Below are positions 34,541 through 42,495 of a DNA stretch of 64,000 nt, one piece after another. The stretch covers positions 4,030,001 to 4,094,000 of the forward strand of contig NZ_CP044532.1 in assembly GCF_026427775.1 (NCBI RefSeq), written 5' to 3'. How positions within the stretch are numbered: position 1 is the first letter of the stretch; each line of letters starts with the position of its first letter. The position numbers and the translations under genes were made by a program. Under the pieces are notes generated by a model that was given only the letters and a program-made list of their open reading frames with translations, made no database searches and was not told the origin of the DNA. Source of the DNA: Arthrobacter sp. CDRTa11 (GTDB lineage: Bacteria; Actinomycetota; Actinomycetes; Actinomycetales; Micrococcaceae).

Positions 34541-35367
34541 ACACCACCACAGAACTGCATGAGGGGCTGAGGGCGGAAAACCTGACGCTGGGCTACGACG
34601 GCCGGGACATCATCAAGGACCTGTCCCTGACCATCCCGGAGGCACAGGTGACCTCCATCATCGGCCCGAACGGCTGTGGCAAGTCCACGCTGCTCCGCGG
34701 CCTGGGCCGGCTGCTCGCGCCGCGCTCCGGCGCTGTTTTCCTGGATGGCGCCGCGCTGTCCAGCCAGTCCAGCCGCCAGATAGCCACCAGAATCAGCATC
34801 CTGCCACAGACGCCCACGGCGCCTTCCGGGCTCACCGTGGCGGATCTCGTCTCGCGCGGCCGGCACCCCCGGCAGAAGTGGTACCAGCAGTTCTCCCCCG
34901 CCGATCAATCCGTCGTCGAGGACGCCCTCGTGGCAACGGACATCGCCGACCTGGCCGACAGTCCCCTGGAGGACCTCTCGGGCGGGCAGCGGCAGCGGGC
35001 CTGGATTTCCATGACGCTGGCCCAGGAAACGGGCATCCTGCTCCTTGATGAGCCCACCACCTACCTGGACCTCGCGCATCAGGTGGACGTCCTGGAACTG
35101 GTGCGCAGGCTGAACCGCGAGCACCACCGGACCGTGGTGATGGTGCTGCACGACATCTCCCTGGCGGCCCGCTACTCCGACCACATGGTGGCTATGAAGG
35201 ACGGCAGCATCATCACCCAGGGGACGCCGGAGCAGGTGGTGACGCCCGGCCTGCTCAAGGACGTGTTCGGCCTGGACGCCCACGTGGTTGCCGAACCCAC
35301 CGACGGCAGGCCCCACGTCATCCCGCTGGGGACCCCCGCCACGGCCGCCGCCGTTTCCTCCTCCTAA
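34537..35367 (+). CDS. Ferric-siderophore ABC transporter ATPase
   Basis: A 276-residue FepC/FecE-like ATPase: Walker A IIGPNGCGKSTLLRGL, Q-loop ILPQTPTAPSGLTVADLVSR, signature LSGGQRQRAWISMTLAQ, Walker B ILLLDEPTTYLDLAHQVDVL and switch histidine MVLHDISLAARYSD. The TTG at 34537, overlapping the permease stop (TTGA), is the start; the frame is open about 1.1 kb further upstream but only as an alternate-frame shadow of both permeases. One base after the stop begins a striking 32-bp tandem repeat array. Confidence 0.92.
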   Translation: MNTTTELHEGLRAENLTLGYDGRDIIKDLSLTIPEAQVTSIIGPNGCGKSTLLRGLGRLLAPRSGAVFLDGAALSSQSSRQIATRISILPQTPTAPSGLTVADLVSRGRHPRQKWYQQFSPADQSVVEDALVATDIADLADSPLEDLSGGQRQRAWISMTLAQETGILLLDEPTTYLDLAHQVDVLELVRRLNREHHRTVVMVLHDISLAARYSDHMVAMKDGSIITQGTPEQVVTPGLLKDVFGLDAHVVAEPTDGRPHVIPLGTPATAAAVSSS

Positions 35368-35625
35368 ACGCTCTCTCAGATCCTGCACGTTTTTCTGCGA
35401 CGCTCTCTCAGATCCTGCAGGTTTTTCTGCGACGCTCTCTCACATCCTGCAGGTTTTTCTGCGACGCTCGCTCACATCCTGCATTGCGTGCCGCCCTTCA
35501 GTCCCAAAAGTGAGAGAGCGTCGCGCCAAATAGCGCGAAAGGTGAGAGAGCGTCGGCCCAAACAGCGCGAAAGGTGAGAGAGCGTCGGCCCAAACAGCGC
35601 GAAAGGTGAGAGAGCGTTTCGACGG
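35368..35625. repeat. Two opposed 32-bp tandem repeat arrays
   Basis: The left array has units starting at 35368, 35400, 35432 and 35464 (the fourth truncated), each ACGCTCTCTCA(G/C)ATCCTGCA then GTTTTTCTGCG. The right array has units starting at 35510, 35542, 35574 and 35606 (the fourth truncated), each GTGAGAGAGCGTCG then a CCAAA(C/T)AGCGCGAAAG segment. The 12-bp boxes ACGCTCTCTCAC and GTGAGAGAGCGT are exact reverse complements, yet the remaining 20 bp of each unit differ between arrays. About 30 bp separate the arrays. Left units contain a GCAG/CTGC mini-hairpin, right units a GCGC/GCGC one. This also fills the 337-bp gap between the siderophore ATPase and the phosphatase gene. Confidence 0.9.
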
Positions 35626-35704
35626 CGGCGCGCGCAGCTTCGCGTGTTAAGTTGAAAGTGCGGGACCAGCCCGGTTCCGCGTACCAGCTGGAAAGAGAAG
35701 CTCC

Positions 35705-36331
35705 TTGGAATCGCCTTCCCCTGCCCCCGAGCACGTACGCATCCTGACCGTCTGCACGGGCAACATCTGCCGCTCCCCCGTGGCTGAACGGCTGCTCCAG
35801 GCGGGACTGGACCAGGTGCTCCCCGGCGGTTTTGTGGTGGCCAGCGCCGGAACCCGTGCCATGGTGGGCGACCCCATGCAGCCGCCGTCCGCGGACATTG
35901 TGCGTACGTTCGGCGGCAATCCCCAGGAGTTTGCCGCCCGGCAGCTGACCGGCAAGATCCTGCGCGGCGTGGACCTGGTGCTCACCATGACGTCCGGCCA
36001 CCGCGGCGAGGTTCTCCAGCTGGACGCGTCGCTGCTGAAACGCACTTTTACCATCCGTGAATTCGCCCGGATGCTGGACGTGCTGGATGAACGGGATCCG
36101 GCGCCTCAGGGTCCGGCCGGTGATCCCCTGGCAGCCAACACAGCCTTCTGGCGGGGCCTTCCGGCGCGTGCGGCAGCTGTCCGCCACCTGTCCCTGCCGG
36201 CGGACTCCTCCGAGAACGACATCATCGACCCCTACCGCCGCGGACCTGAAACCTACCGTCAGATGGAGGATGAACTGGCCCCCGCGATCGTCTCCATCCT
36301 GCGCCACGCGAGGCTGAACGCTCCCTCCTGA
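35705..36331 (+). CDS. Low-molecular-weight protein tyrosine phosphatase
   Basis: A 208-residue enzyme with the catalytic P-loop CTGNICRS (Cys17, Arg23) near the N-terminus and the general-acid DPYRRG loop near the C-terminus. It is about 50 residues longer than minimal enzymes, the extra length lying in the middle (residues about 110-160). Such phosphatases usually dephosphorylate the tyrosine kinases that control polysaccharide chain length, or are secreted. It is followed by two LCP genes, which fits a surface-polymer role. The TTG start follows AGAGAAG. Confidence 0.9.
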   Translation: MESPSPAPEHVRILTVCTGNICRSPVAERLLQAGLDQVLPGGFVVASAGTRAMVGDPMQPPSADIVRTFGGNPQEFAARQLTGKILRGVDLVLTMTSGHRGEVLQLDASLLKRTFTIREFARMLDVLDERDPAPQGPAGDPLAANTAFWRGLPARAAAVRHLSLPADSSENDIIDPYRRGPETYRQMEDELAPAIVSILRHARLNAPS

Positions 36332-36430
36332 CTGGGCCCGCCGCCGTCGTTCTGGTACTGCGGTTTTTTGTGCGGCTTTTCTGCGGATTCCCCCGATGTA
36401 ACGCCTCAGCGCCGGTGCTAATTTTCGGAA

Positions 36431-37618
36431 ATGGCCACCGCGTCCGAGCATCCCGCTGCTGTCTTTACCGGCTCAGCCTCCCCCGGCACAGCTGCTTCCG
36501 GCGCGACTGGCGCGTCACCCGGGTTATCTCCAACCGCCCGTCCCGGCCGGCGCCGGCGCCCCCTGCGCACCTTCCTCCTGGTCCTGCTTGCCCTGGTGAT
36601 CCTGATTCCGGCGTCGGCCGGCGTCTACCTGATGAACCTCGGCCGGATCTACGATTCCGAAGTCACCACCATCGAGAACCCCTTCCCCGACGAAGCAACC
36701 CGGCCCAAGGCGCCCATCGCGAATGGCGCGGCCCCCGGCGCGGCCGGTGTTCCGGGAACTGCTGCGGGCGGCACAAACAACGCCGGAGGCGGAACCGGAT
36801 CCGTGAACATCCTGGTGATGGGCAGCGACAGCCGCGGCGCCACCACTGAAGAAGCCGCGGCCGGCGCGGGATCCAACCAGCGGGCGGACACGCTCATGCT
36901 GGTCCACATCCCCGCCGACCGCGCCAACATCTACTCCATCTCCCTGATGCGGGACCTCTGGGTGGGCATCCCTGACCACGGGCAGGCCAAGATCAACGCG
37001 GCACTGGCCTACGGCGGCATCCCGCTGATGGTGCAGACCGTGGAATCGATCTTTGGCCAACGGATCGACCACGTGGCCCTGGTGGACTTCGAAGGTTTTG
37101 TTGGACTCACTGACGCCTTGGGCGGAGTGGAAGTGGATATCGCCGCGGGGTTCACTTCGTCCCACGGCCAGGATACCTTCCAGGCCGGGAGGAACACCCT
37201 GGACGGCGAGCGTGCCCTGGCGTTCGTCCGCGAGCGCTACGCGTTCGCGGACGGCGACTACCAGAGGGTCCGCAACCAACAGGCCTTTGTGCGGGCGCTC
37301 CTGGCCAAGAACCTCAGCCCGGACACCCTCCTGAATCCGCTGAAGGTCCAGGGCGTTGTCGGTGCCATCGCGCCGTTCATCAGCGTGGATGAAGGGCTAG
37401 ACGCCGCGGCCCTGGCGGGGCTGGCTGTGGAGCTGAAGGACGTACGGCCCAGCGACATGGTGATGTTCACGCTCCCGACGCTGGGCACGGGAACGTCCGC
37501 GGACGGGCAATCCATCGTCATCCCGGATACCGCTGCCATCGCCGCAATCGCCACATCGCTTTCCGATAACACCCTTGGCGACTATGTAGCGGGGAAGGGT
37601 CTGGAAGGCGGAAACTGA
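36431..37618 (+). CDS. LytR-CpsA-Psr family wall-polymer ligase 1
   Basis: A 395-residue protein with a cytoplasmic Pro/Ala-rich N-terminus, one membrane helix (RTFLLVLLALVILIPASAG), a disordered stalk and an extracellular LCP domain from about residue 125: VNILVMGSDSRGATTEE, RADTLMLVHIPADR, SLMRDLWVGIPDHGQAKINA and FVRERYAFADGDYQRVRNQQ. LCP enzymes attach teichoic acids, arabinogalactan or capsule to peptidoglycan. The second LCP gene begins 15 bp later. Confidence 0.93.
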   Translation: MATASEHPAAVFTGSASPGTAASGATGASPGLSPTARPGRRRRPLRTFLLVLLALVILIPASAGVYLMNLGRIYDSEVTTIENPFPDEATRPKAPIANGAAPGAAGVPGTAAGGTNNAGGGTGSVNILVMGSDSRGATTEEAAAGAGSNQRADTLMLVHIPADRANIYSISLMRDLWVGIPDHGQAKINAALAYGGIPLMVQTVESIFGQRIDHVALVDFEGFVGLTDALGGVEVDIAAGFTSSHGQDTFQAGRNTLDGERALAFVRERYAFADGDYQRVRNQQAFVRALLAKNLSPDTLLNPLKVQGVVGAIAPFISVDEGLDAAALAGLAVELKDVRPSDMVMFTLPTLGTGTSADGQSIVIPDTAAIAAIATSLSDNTLGDYVAGKGLEGGN

Positions 37619-37633
37619 TGCCATGGAGAGACA

Positions 37634-38791
37634 ATGAGCGTCCCAGGTGGTTCCGACCCCATCGGTCCTGATTCATCCGGTTCCGGCCCCATCGGTCCTG
37701 ATTCCAGAACCGCCGGGGCCGGTTCCGGTCCTTCCGCACCCAGTGCAGGGACGGCACGACGGCGGCGCATCATTGCCGCGCTTCTGGCCGTAGTGCTCGT
37801 GGCCGGCATCGCCGTCGCCGCCTTGCTGTTCAACCGCCCGGCGGACACGGCCACAAGCGTGGCCGCCGAAACCGTCCAGCCAACGGAAACCCCCACTCCC
37901 ACGGAGACCACACCGCCGCCCGTCCCGGCCCCCGCTCCTCCGCCGCCGCCCGAGCCCATCCCGGAACTGCAGCCGGTGCCCATGAACATCCTCATCATCG
38001 GCAGCGACAGCCGCGGGAATGCCCGGGACGAGGCAGGCCATACGCTGGCCACCGGCCAGCAGTCCGACCACCGGGCGGACACCATCATGGTGGCCCACGT
38101 TCCGGCGGACCGGCGCAGCGTCCAGGTGGTCTCCATCATGCGGGACACGTGGGTGAACATCCCCGGCTACGGCGGTTCCAAGGTGAACACCAGCCTCCAG
38201 GTGGGCGGCACGCCCCTGGTGACGCGGACCGTGGAGTCCCTGCTCGGACTCCACATCGACCATACGATCATGCTGGATTTCAACGGATTCAGGGCCTTGA
38301 TCGACGCCATGGGCGGGATCGACGTACAGGTTAACCTGCCGTTTCAGTCCACGCACGACACCGGGCACGTCTTCTCACAGGGCCTGAACAGGCTCAACGG
38401 GCAGGCTTCGCTGGAGTTCGTCCGGGAGCGGTACGCGTTCATCGACGGCGATTACCAAAGGGTGCGCAACCAGCAGGTTTTCCTGCAAGCACTGTTGGCG
38501 AAACTGACCCAGGGCGGCGCCTTAAACGACCCCAACGTGGTCCGGCACCTGGTGGCTCTTTCCGGGCCCTGGCTCACCCTCAACCAGGGCCATGATGCTC
38601 TGTCCGTGGCGATCCTCGCCTACGGCCTTCGAAACCTCGACTACAACGCCTGCACGTTCGTTACGCTGCCAACGGCCGGGGTGGGCACCATCGGCGGGGC
38701 GTCCGTGGTGCTGCCTGACTACGGCGGGATTAACGCCGTGGCCGCCGCCCTGAGGGAAGGGCGGCTGGCCCAGTATGCGGCGGGGCGCTGA
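37634..38791 (+). CDS. LytR-CpsA-Psr family wall-polymer ligase 2
   Basis: A 385-residue LCP protein with the same layout as its neighbour: a cytoplasmic start with two near-perfect GPIGPDSSGS-type repeats, one helix (RRIIAALLAVVLVAGIAVAA), a Pro/Thr-rich stalk and the LCP domain (MNILIIGSDSRGNARDE, RADTIMVAHVPADRRSV, SIMRDTWVNIPGYGGSKVNT, FVRERYAFIDGDYQRVRNQQ). The pair probably arose by duplication and may act on different polymers or acceptors. ATG with AGAGACA upstream, weak. Confidence 0.93.
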   Translation: MSVPGGSDPIGPDSSGSGPIGPDSRTAGAGSGPSAPSAGTARRRRIIAALLAVVLVAGIAVAALLFNRPADTATSVAAETVQPTETPTPTETTPPPVPAPAPPPPPEPIPELQPVPMNILIIGSDSRGNARDEAGHTLATGQQSDHRADTIMVAHVPADRRSVQVVSIMRDTWVNIPGYGGSKVNTSLQVGGTPLVTRTVESLLGLHIDHTIMLDFNGFRALIDAMGGIDVQVNLPFQSTHDTGHVFSQGLNRLNGQASLEFVRERYAFIDGDYQRVRNQQVFLQALLAKLTQGGALNDPNVVRHLVALSGPWLTLNQGHDALSVAILAYGLRNLDYNACTFVTLPTAGVGTIGGASVVLPDYGGINAVAAALREGRLAQYAAGR

Positions 38792-38853
38792 GGACTGACG
38801 GGCGCTGAAGACTGGCGGGCTCTGAAGACTGCCGGGCACTGAGGCCAACAGGC

Positions 38854-38905
38854 GGGCCTTAACTGTCCGTTCGGGCTTCGGGCCTTAACTGTCCGTTCGG
38901 GCTTC
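38854..38905. repeat. 26-bp direct repeat, two perfect copies
   Basis: Two adjacent identical 26-bp units (starting GGGCCTTAACTGTCCG, at 38854 and 38880) lie between the convergent LCP and adenylation-fusion genes, preceded by a looser 16-17 bp repeat (GGCGCTGAAGACTG-type, 38800-38843). They may be part of a terminator region; the sequence is unrelated to the 32-bp arrays. Confidence 0.8.
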
Positions 38906-38909
38906 GGGC

Positions 38910-41522
38910 TTACGCCACAGCGGCGCGGCGGCGGCGCAGCCTCCGCATCGTCCTGACCCTCAGGCGGCCCGCCGCGCCCATCAGCCTCATGGCCACGGCC
39001 CAATACGCGACGCCGACTGCCAGGGACAGGACAACTGCCAAAACAGGATGGCTGTCCTTCAGATCCGGGAACACCACCCAGTGCGTAACGTACGCGTACA
39101 GCGAGGCGCTGGCCAGCACGCCGAAGAGGCGGTGGAGGACCGAAGGCAGCGGGATGGCCGGAATCCACGCGAGCAGCAAGATCCCCACCAGGATGGTCCC
39201 TTCACGCCACGGGTTGTCGAAGTAGCCGTACAGGGCCAGTGCCCCCAGCGCGGACAGCGCCAGCCGCTGGCCAACGGTGCTCGCCCGCGCCAGGGCCCAG
39301 CCCAGGGCAAACAGCCAGAGGACCGGCCGGGTGTGCAGGATGTCCACGCCAAGCAGGTCATAACGGGCCAGCAGCCCGGCACCAACAAGTGCCACCGGGA
39401 ACGCCAGCGGAAAGCGCCGCTCTGTCCGGTGCACCCACGGGATGGCCAGGAGCGCCATCACACCCACCAGTACGTACACCAGCACTTCGATGAACCAGAA
39501 GTGCCATGCGTCGGTCCAGCCGGCCGGGCCTATCATCGTGTTCAGCAGCAGCAGGTTGGCCGGCGTGTAGTGGAACTTGTCCGTCAGCAGCATGACCGCC
39601 CCGATAAACGCCACCGTGGGCACCACCAGCCGGGCCAGGCTGCGTACCTGGCGCCGGAGCCGCGGGATCCTGTCACCACCCAGCTGGAAGCGGGCAAAGT
39701 TGTAGCCGGCCAGGGCCATCAGCACATGCGCGGTGCCCGGCCACCTGATTATGTCCACGTGCGTGCTGATGATCATCACAATGGCCGCCGCGCGCAGCAC
39801 GATCCCAGTCTCCAGCGGAGCGAAAATCCGCCAGGGGCTGCGCCGTGGCCGGGCGAGGGCCTGCAGGCCCCGGACGGGCGTGACGTGCCAGTCCGGAGGC
39901 AGGTGGCCAAGAACCTTCTCCAGGCTGACCGATGCGGCCACGTAGGACAGCGAGTCGCCTCCCAGCGAGACGAACGTGTCGTCGTCGCCGATGTCCTCAA
40001 TCTCCAGCGCCTGCGCAAAAATCCTGCGGACGTCCGACGGCGGTGCTGCCGCAGCGGAGGCGGCGGCAGCACCGCCGTCGGCCACTTCCTGCCCCGGCGT
40101 CCGGGCAGCGCTTTTCGTTTCGTCCGTTTCGGGGACTTCCGCGAGGGCCAGGATGGACGGGTAATCGGTCTTGCCGGTGGCCAGGCGCGGCAGGCTGTCG
40201 ACGGCGTGGACCTGCACGGCGGCGCGGGGCAGCCCCAGGTCCTGGGCGAGGGTCTTGGCCAGGAGCCGGGTGTCGTGGCTGCCCTCCACCGCTGCCACCA
40301 GCCTGTGGTCAGTGCCGGCGCAGGCGGCGTTCAATCCCATCTTTTGCAGGATCTTTTCCACCTGGCCAAGGTCGATGCGCAGGCCCACGATCTTGACGAA
40401 CCGGCTTCTCCTGCCCACCACCTCGTACAGGCCGGCGTCCGACTGGCGGGCCAGGTCCCCCGTGCGCAGCTCGCTGATGGTGCGCCCGGCGGCCAGGTCC
40501 TCAGGCTTCTCGGCATAGCCGAGCATCACGTTCGGCCCGGTGTACACCAGCTCGCCGTCCTCCAGGCCGGGGACCGGATCGATGCGGAAGTCCCCGCCCG
40601 GGACCGGAACGCCGATGCTTCCCGGATGCTCCGCGGCGAGGTGCGGCGGCAGGTAGGCCATCCGTGCGGTGGCCTCCGTCTGGCCGTACATCACGTACAG
40701 GTCCCAGCCGCGCGCGCGTCCGGTCTCGGCATAGCGGACCACGGTTCCGGGATCCAGGCGGCCCCCGGCCTGTGTCATGTACCGCAGGTGCGGGAGCTCC
40801 ATCTCCGTGAACCCCACGCGGTCCAGGAGCTCAAAGGTGTAGGGGACGGCGGCGAAGGACGTGGCTCGGCGGTTGCGGAACAGCTCCCAGAAGCAGGGAT
40901 CCACCACCGACAGATCCGAGAGCACAATCCCCGCGCCGCGGAGCAGGTGGCTGTTGAGCACCGAGAGTCCGTAGCAGTAGTACATGGGCAGCGTGGTCAT
41001 GGCCCGGTCGGCTTCACCGATGTTCAGGTATTCGGCAATGGATTCGGCGTTGGACTGCACATTCTGCTGGGAGAGCCGGACGAGTTTGGGCGAGCCCGTT
41101 GAGCCTGACGTGCTGAGCAAAAGGGCAAGATCCGGGTGCAGCTGGTGCCGGGTGCCGGGCCGTACTTCCTCCAGCAGCGGCTCACTGGCACTGGCTTCCG
41201 TCGGCCCCGTCCGGACGATGGCATCAGGATCATAGGCAGCCACCAACGAGGCCAGGGCGGCGTCGTTTCCGGCCGGCGCCAGGATCAGGGGGTGTCCGCC
41301 GGACAGGGCAGCCAGGTACGCCACCAGCGACCCCACGCTGTTGTCTGCCGCGAGCACCACCAGGCGGCGGACCGGGCCGAGCCGCTCGGCAAAGGAACCC
41401 ACCCTGTGGGCGAGTTCCAGGTAGGAGATGGTCCGGCCGCCGGTCAGGAGGGCGGGACGGTCTCCGTGGCGGGCCAGATCAGCGGCAAAGGCTACCCGCG
41501 CAACTTCCAGGGACGAGTTCAC
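38910..41522 (-). CDS. Adenylation-carrier-membrane acyltransferase fusion (870 residues)
   Basis: Three modules in one polypeptide. Residues 1-460 are an AMP-binding adenylation domain with LLLSTSGSTGSPKLVRLS (137-146 core), MYGQTEATARM (279-284), ELRTGDLARQSD, and the catalytic lysine in LPRLATGKTDY (Lys451). After an Ala-rich linker, residues 495-560 form a phosphopantetheine carrier with attachment Ser524 in FVSLGGDSLSYV. Residues 570-850 form a membrane domain of about ten helices like OafA-type acyltransferase 3, with His588 in IISTHVDII. No condensation or thioesterase domain exists. The likely logic is activation of an acid, loading on the carrier, and transfer to an acceptor at the membrane. 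An iron-regulator box lies 12 bp before the GTG. Substrate is unknown. Confidence 0.88.
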   Translation of the reverse strand: MNSSLEVARVAFAADLARHGDRPALLTGGRTISYLELAHRVGSFAERLGPVRRLVVLAADNSVGSLVAYLAALSGGHPLILAPAGNDAALASLVAAYDPDAIVRTGPTEASASEPLLEEVRPGTRHQLHPDLALLLSTSGSTGSPKLVRLSQQNVQSNAESIAEYLNIGEADRAMTTLPMYYCYGLSVLNSHLLRGAGIVLSDLSVVDPCFWELFRNRRATSFAAVPYTFELLDRVGFTEMELPHLRYMTQAGGRLDPGTVVRYAETGRARGWDLYVMYGQTEATARMAYLPPHLAAEHPGSIGVPVPGGDFRIDPVPGLEDGELVYTGPNVMLGYAEKPEDLAAGRTISELRTGDLARQSDAGLYEVVGRRSRFVKIVGLRIDLGQVEKILQKMGLNAACAGTDHRLVAAVEGSHDTRLLAKTLAQDLGLPRAAVQVHAVDSLPRLATGKTDYPSILALAEVPETDETKSAARTPGQEVADGGAAAASAAAAPPSDVRRIFAQALEIEDIGDDDTFVSLGGDSLSYVAASVSLEKVLGHLPPDWHVTPVRGLQALARPRRSPWRIFAPLETGIVLRAAAIVMIISTHVDIIRWPGTAHVLMALAGYNFARFQLGGDRIPRLRRQVRSLARLVVPTVAFIGAVMLLTDKFHYTPANLLLLNTMIGPAGWTDAWHFWFIEVLVYVLVGVMALLAIPWVHRTERRFPLAFPVALVGAGLLARYDLLGVDILHTRPVLWLFALGWALARASTVGQRLALSALGALALYGYFDNPWREGTILVGILLLAWIPAIPLPSVLHRLFGVLASASLYAYVTHWVVFPDLKDSHPVLAVVLSLAVGVAYWAVAMRLMGAAGRLRVRTMRRLRRRRAAVA

Positions 41523-41533
41523 TGGCTGAGTTT

Positions 41534-41552
41534 AGAGGCAAGGCTAACCTAA
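41534..41552 (-). promoter_or_regulatory. DtxR/IdeR-type iron box upstream of the fusion enzyme
   Basis: Read on the minus strand, TTAGGTTAGCCTTGCCTCT matches 12 consecutive consensus bases and about 15 of 19 overall. It ends 12 bp upstream of the GTG start of the adenylation fusion, which predicts iron-dependent repression. Confidence 0.72.
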
Positions 41553-41718
41553 CAACAAGTAGATTAACGGTTTGCAAAGGCTCACCGGGAGGTGCCGCCC
41601 CCTTGCTAGCCGCCGTCGGCCGTTATTTCCCCTTCCCAATGGGTAAGCCGCAAGTAACGTTCGGGTGCCTAAAGCGGCAGCCTGACGACGGGCAACATGG
41701 CGATGAGGCAGGTCTTTT

Positions 41719-42495
41719 GTGGAAAAGCATGGAATGACGCAGGCAGTCCGGGAAGCCGGGGCAGTGGAGCTTATCCTGATCCGCCATGGCCAAAGCGAAG
41801 GCAATGTTGCGGCGTCGGAGGCGCAGCAGGCAGGCGTTGAGGTGATCGACGTTCCGGCACGCGACGCCGACGTGACCTTGTCCACTACCGGGCAGGACCA
41901 GGCGGTGGCCGTGGGAAAGGCCCTTGCTGCCATCCCGGAAGACCGCCGGCCGGACGCCGTGGTGTCCTCCCCGTATGCCCGCGCGCACCAGACCGCCGAA
42001 ATCGCCGTGGAGACAGCGGGCTGGCCCGTCCGTGTCCGGGTCGATGAACGGCTGCGGGACCGGGAGCTGGGAATCCTGGACATGCTGACGTGGCAGGGCG
42101 TGGAGAGGCGCTTCCCGGAGGAGGCTGAACGGCGGCGCTGGCTGGGCAAGTTCTACTACCGTCCGCCCGGCGGTGAATCCTGGACCGATGTGGCGCTCCG
42201 GCTGCGCTCGGTGCTTGACGAGCTGAACGGCCTGGGCATGGGGCACCGCGTGATGGTGGTGTGCCACGACGCCGTGATCCTGATCTTCCGGTACATCCTG
42301 GAAGGGATGACGGAGCGGGAAATCCTGGACCTCGCCGCCGGCACCGCCGTTCTGAACGGTTCGATCACCCGGTTTGTCCGCCCCGAAGGGAAAGGGCCGT
42401 GGACGCTCGAGGAGTTCAACCAGGCGGACCATCTCAGGGAGCAGGGTGTGGAAGTGACCGAGCACGCCGGGGACGCCAGTGTCCACCCGCAGTGA
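41719..42495 (+). CDS. Histidine phosphatase family protein
   Basis: A 258-residue phosphoglycerate-mutase-like enzyme: LILIRHGQSEGNVAAS (catalytic His and Arg), SSPYARAHQTAEIA, ERLRDRELGILDML and VMVVCHDAVILIFRYIL (second His). Substrates in the superfamily range from phosphosugars to phosphoproteins, so none is assigned. GTG at 41719 is used; ATG at 41734 also possible. The last 17 bases overlap the NAD(P)HX dehydratase gene, so the two are co-translated, hinting at a housekeeping repair partnership. Confidence 0.9.
   Translation: MEKHGMTQAVREAGAVELILIRHGQSEGNVAASEAQQAGVEVIDVPARDADVTLSTTGQDQAVAVGKALAAIPEDRRPDAVVSSPYARAHQTAEIAVETAGWPVRVRVDERLRDRELGILDMLTWQGVERRFPEEAERRRWLGKFYYRPPGGESWTDVALRLRSVLDELNGLGMGHRVMVVCHDAVILIFRYILEGMTEREILDLAAGTAVLNGSITRFVRPEGKGPWTLEEFNQADHLREQGVEVTEHAGDASVHPQ

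Noticed and set aside
35368..35625. CRISPR-like array of 32-bp units
   Set aside because: The segments between the conserved boxes are themselves repeated, units have no unique spacers, the two halves are opposed, and no cas gene is present.
39048..41102. 684-residue plus-strand frame opposite the adenylation fusion
   Set aside because: His/Gln/Gly-rich composition without domains; it is the antisense shadow of a gene with intact catalytic motifs.
41580..41718. Third family A palindrome near 41638
   Set aside because: Only a half-copy resembles the core and no second arm is convincing; kept as a remark, not a feature.
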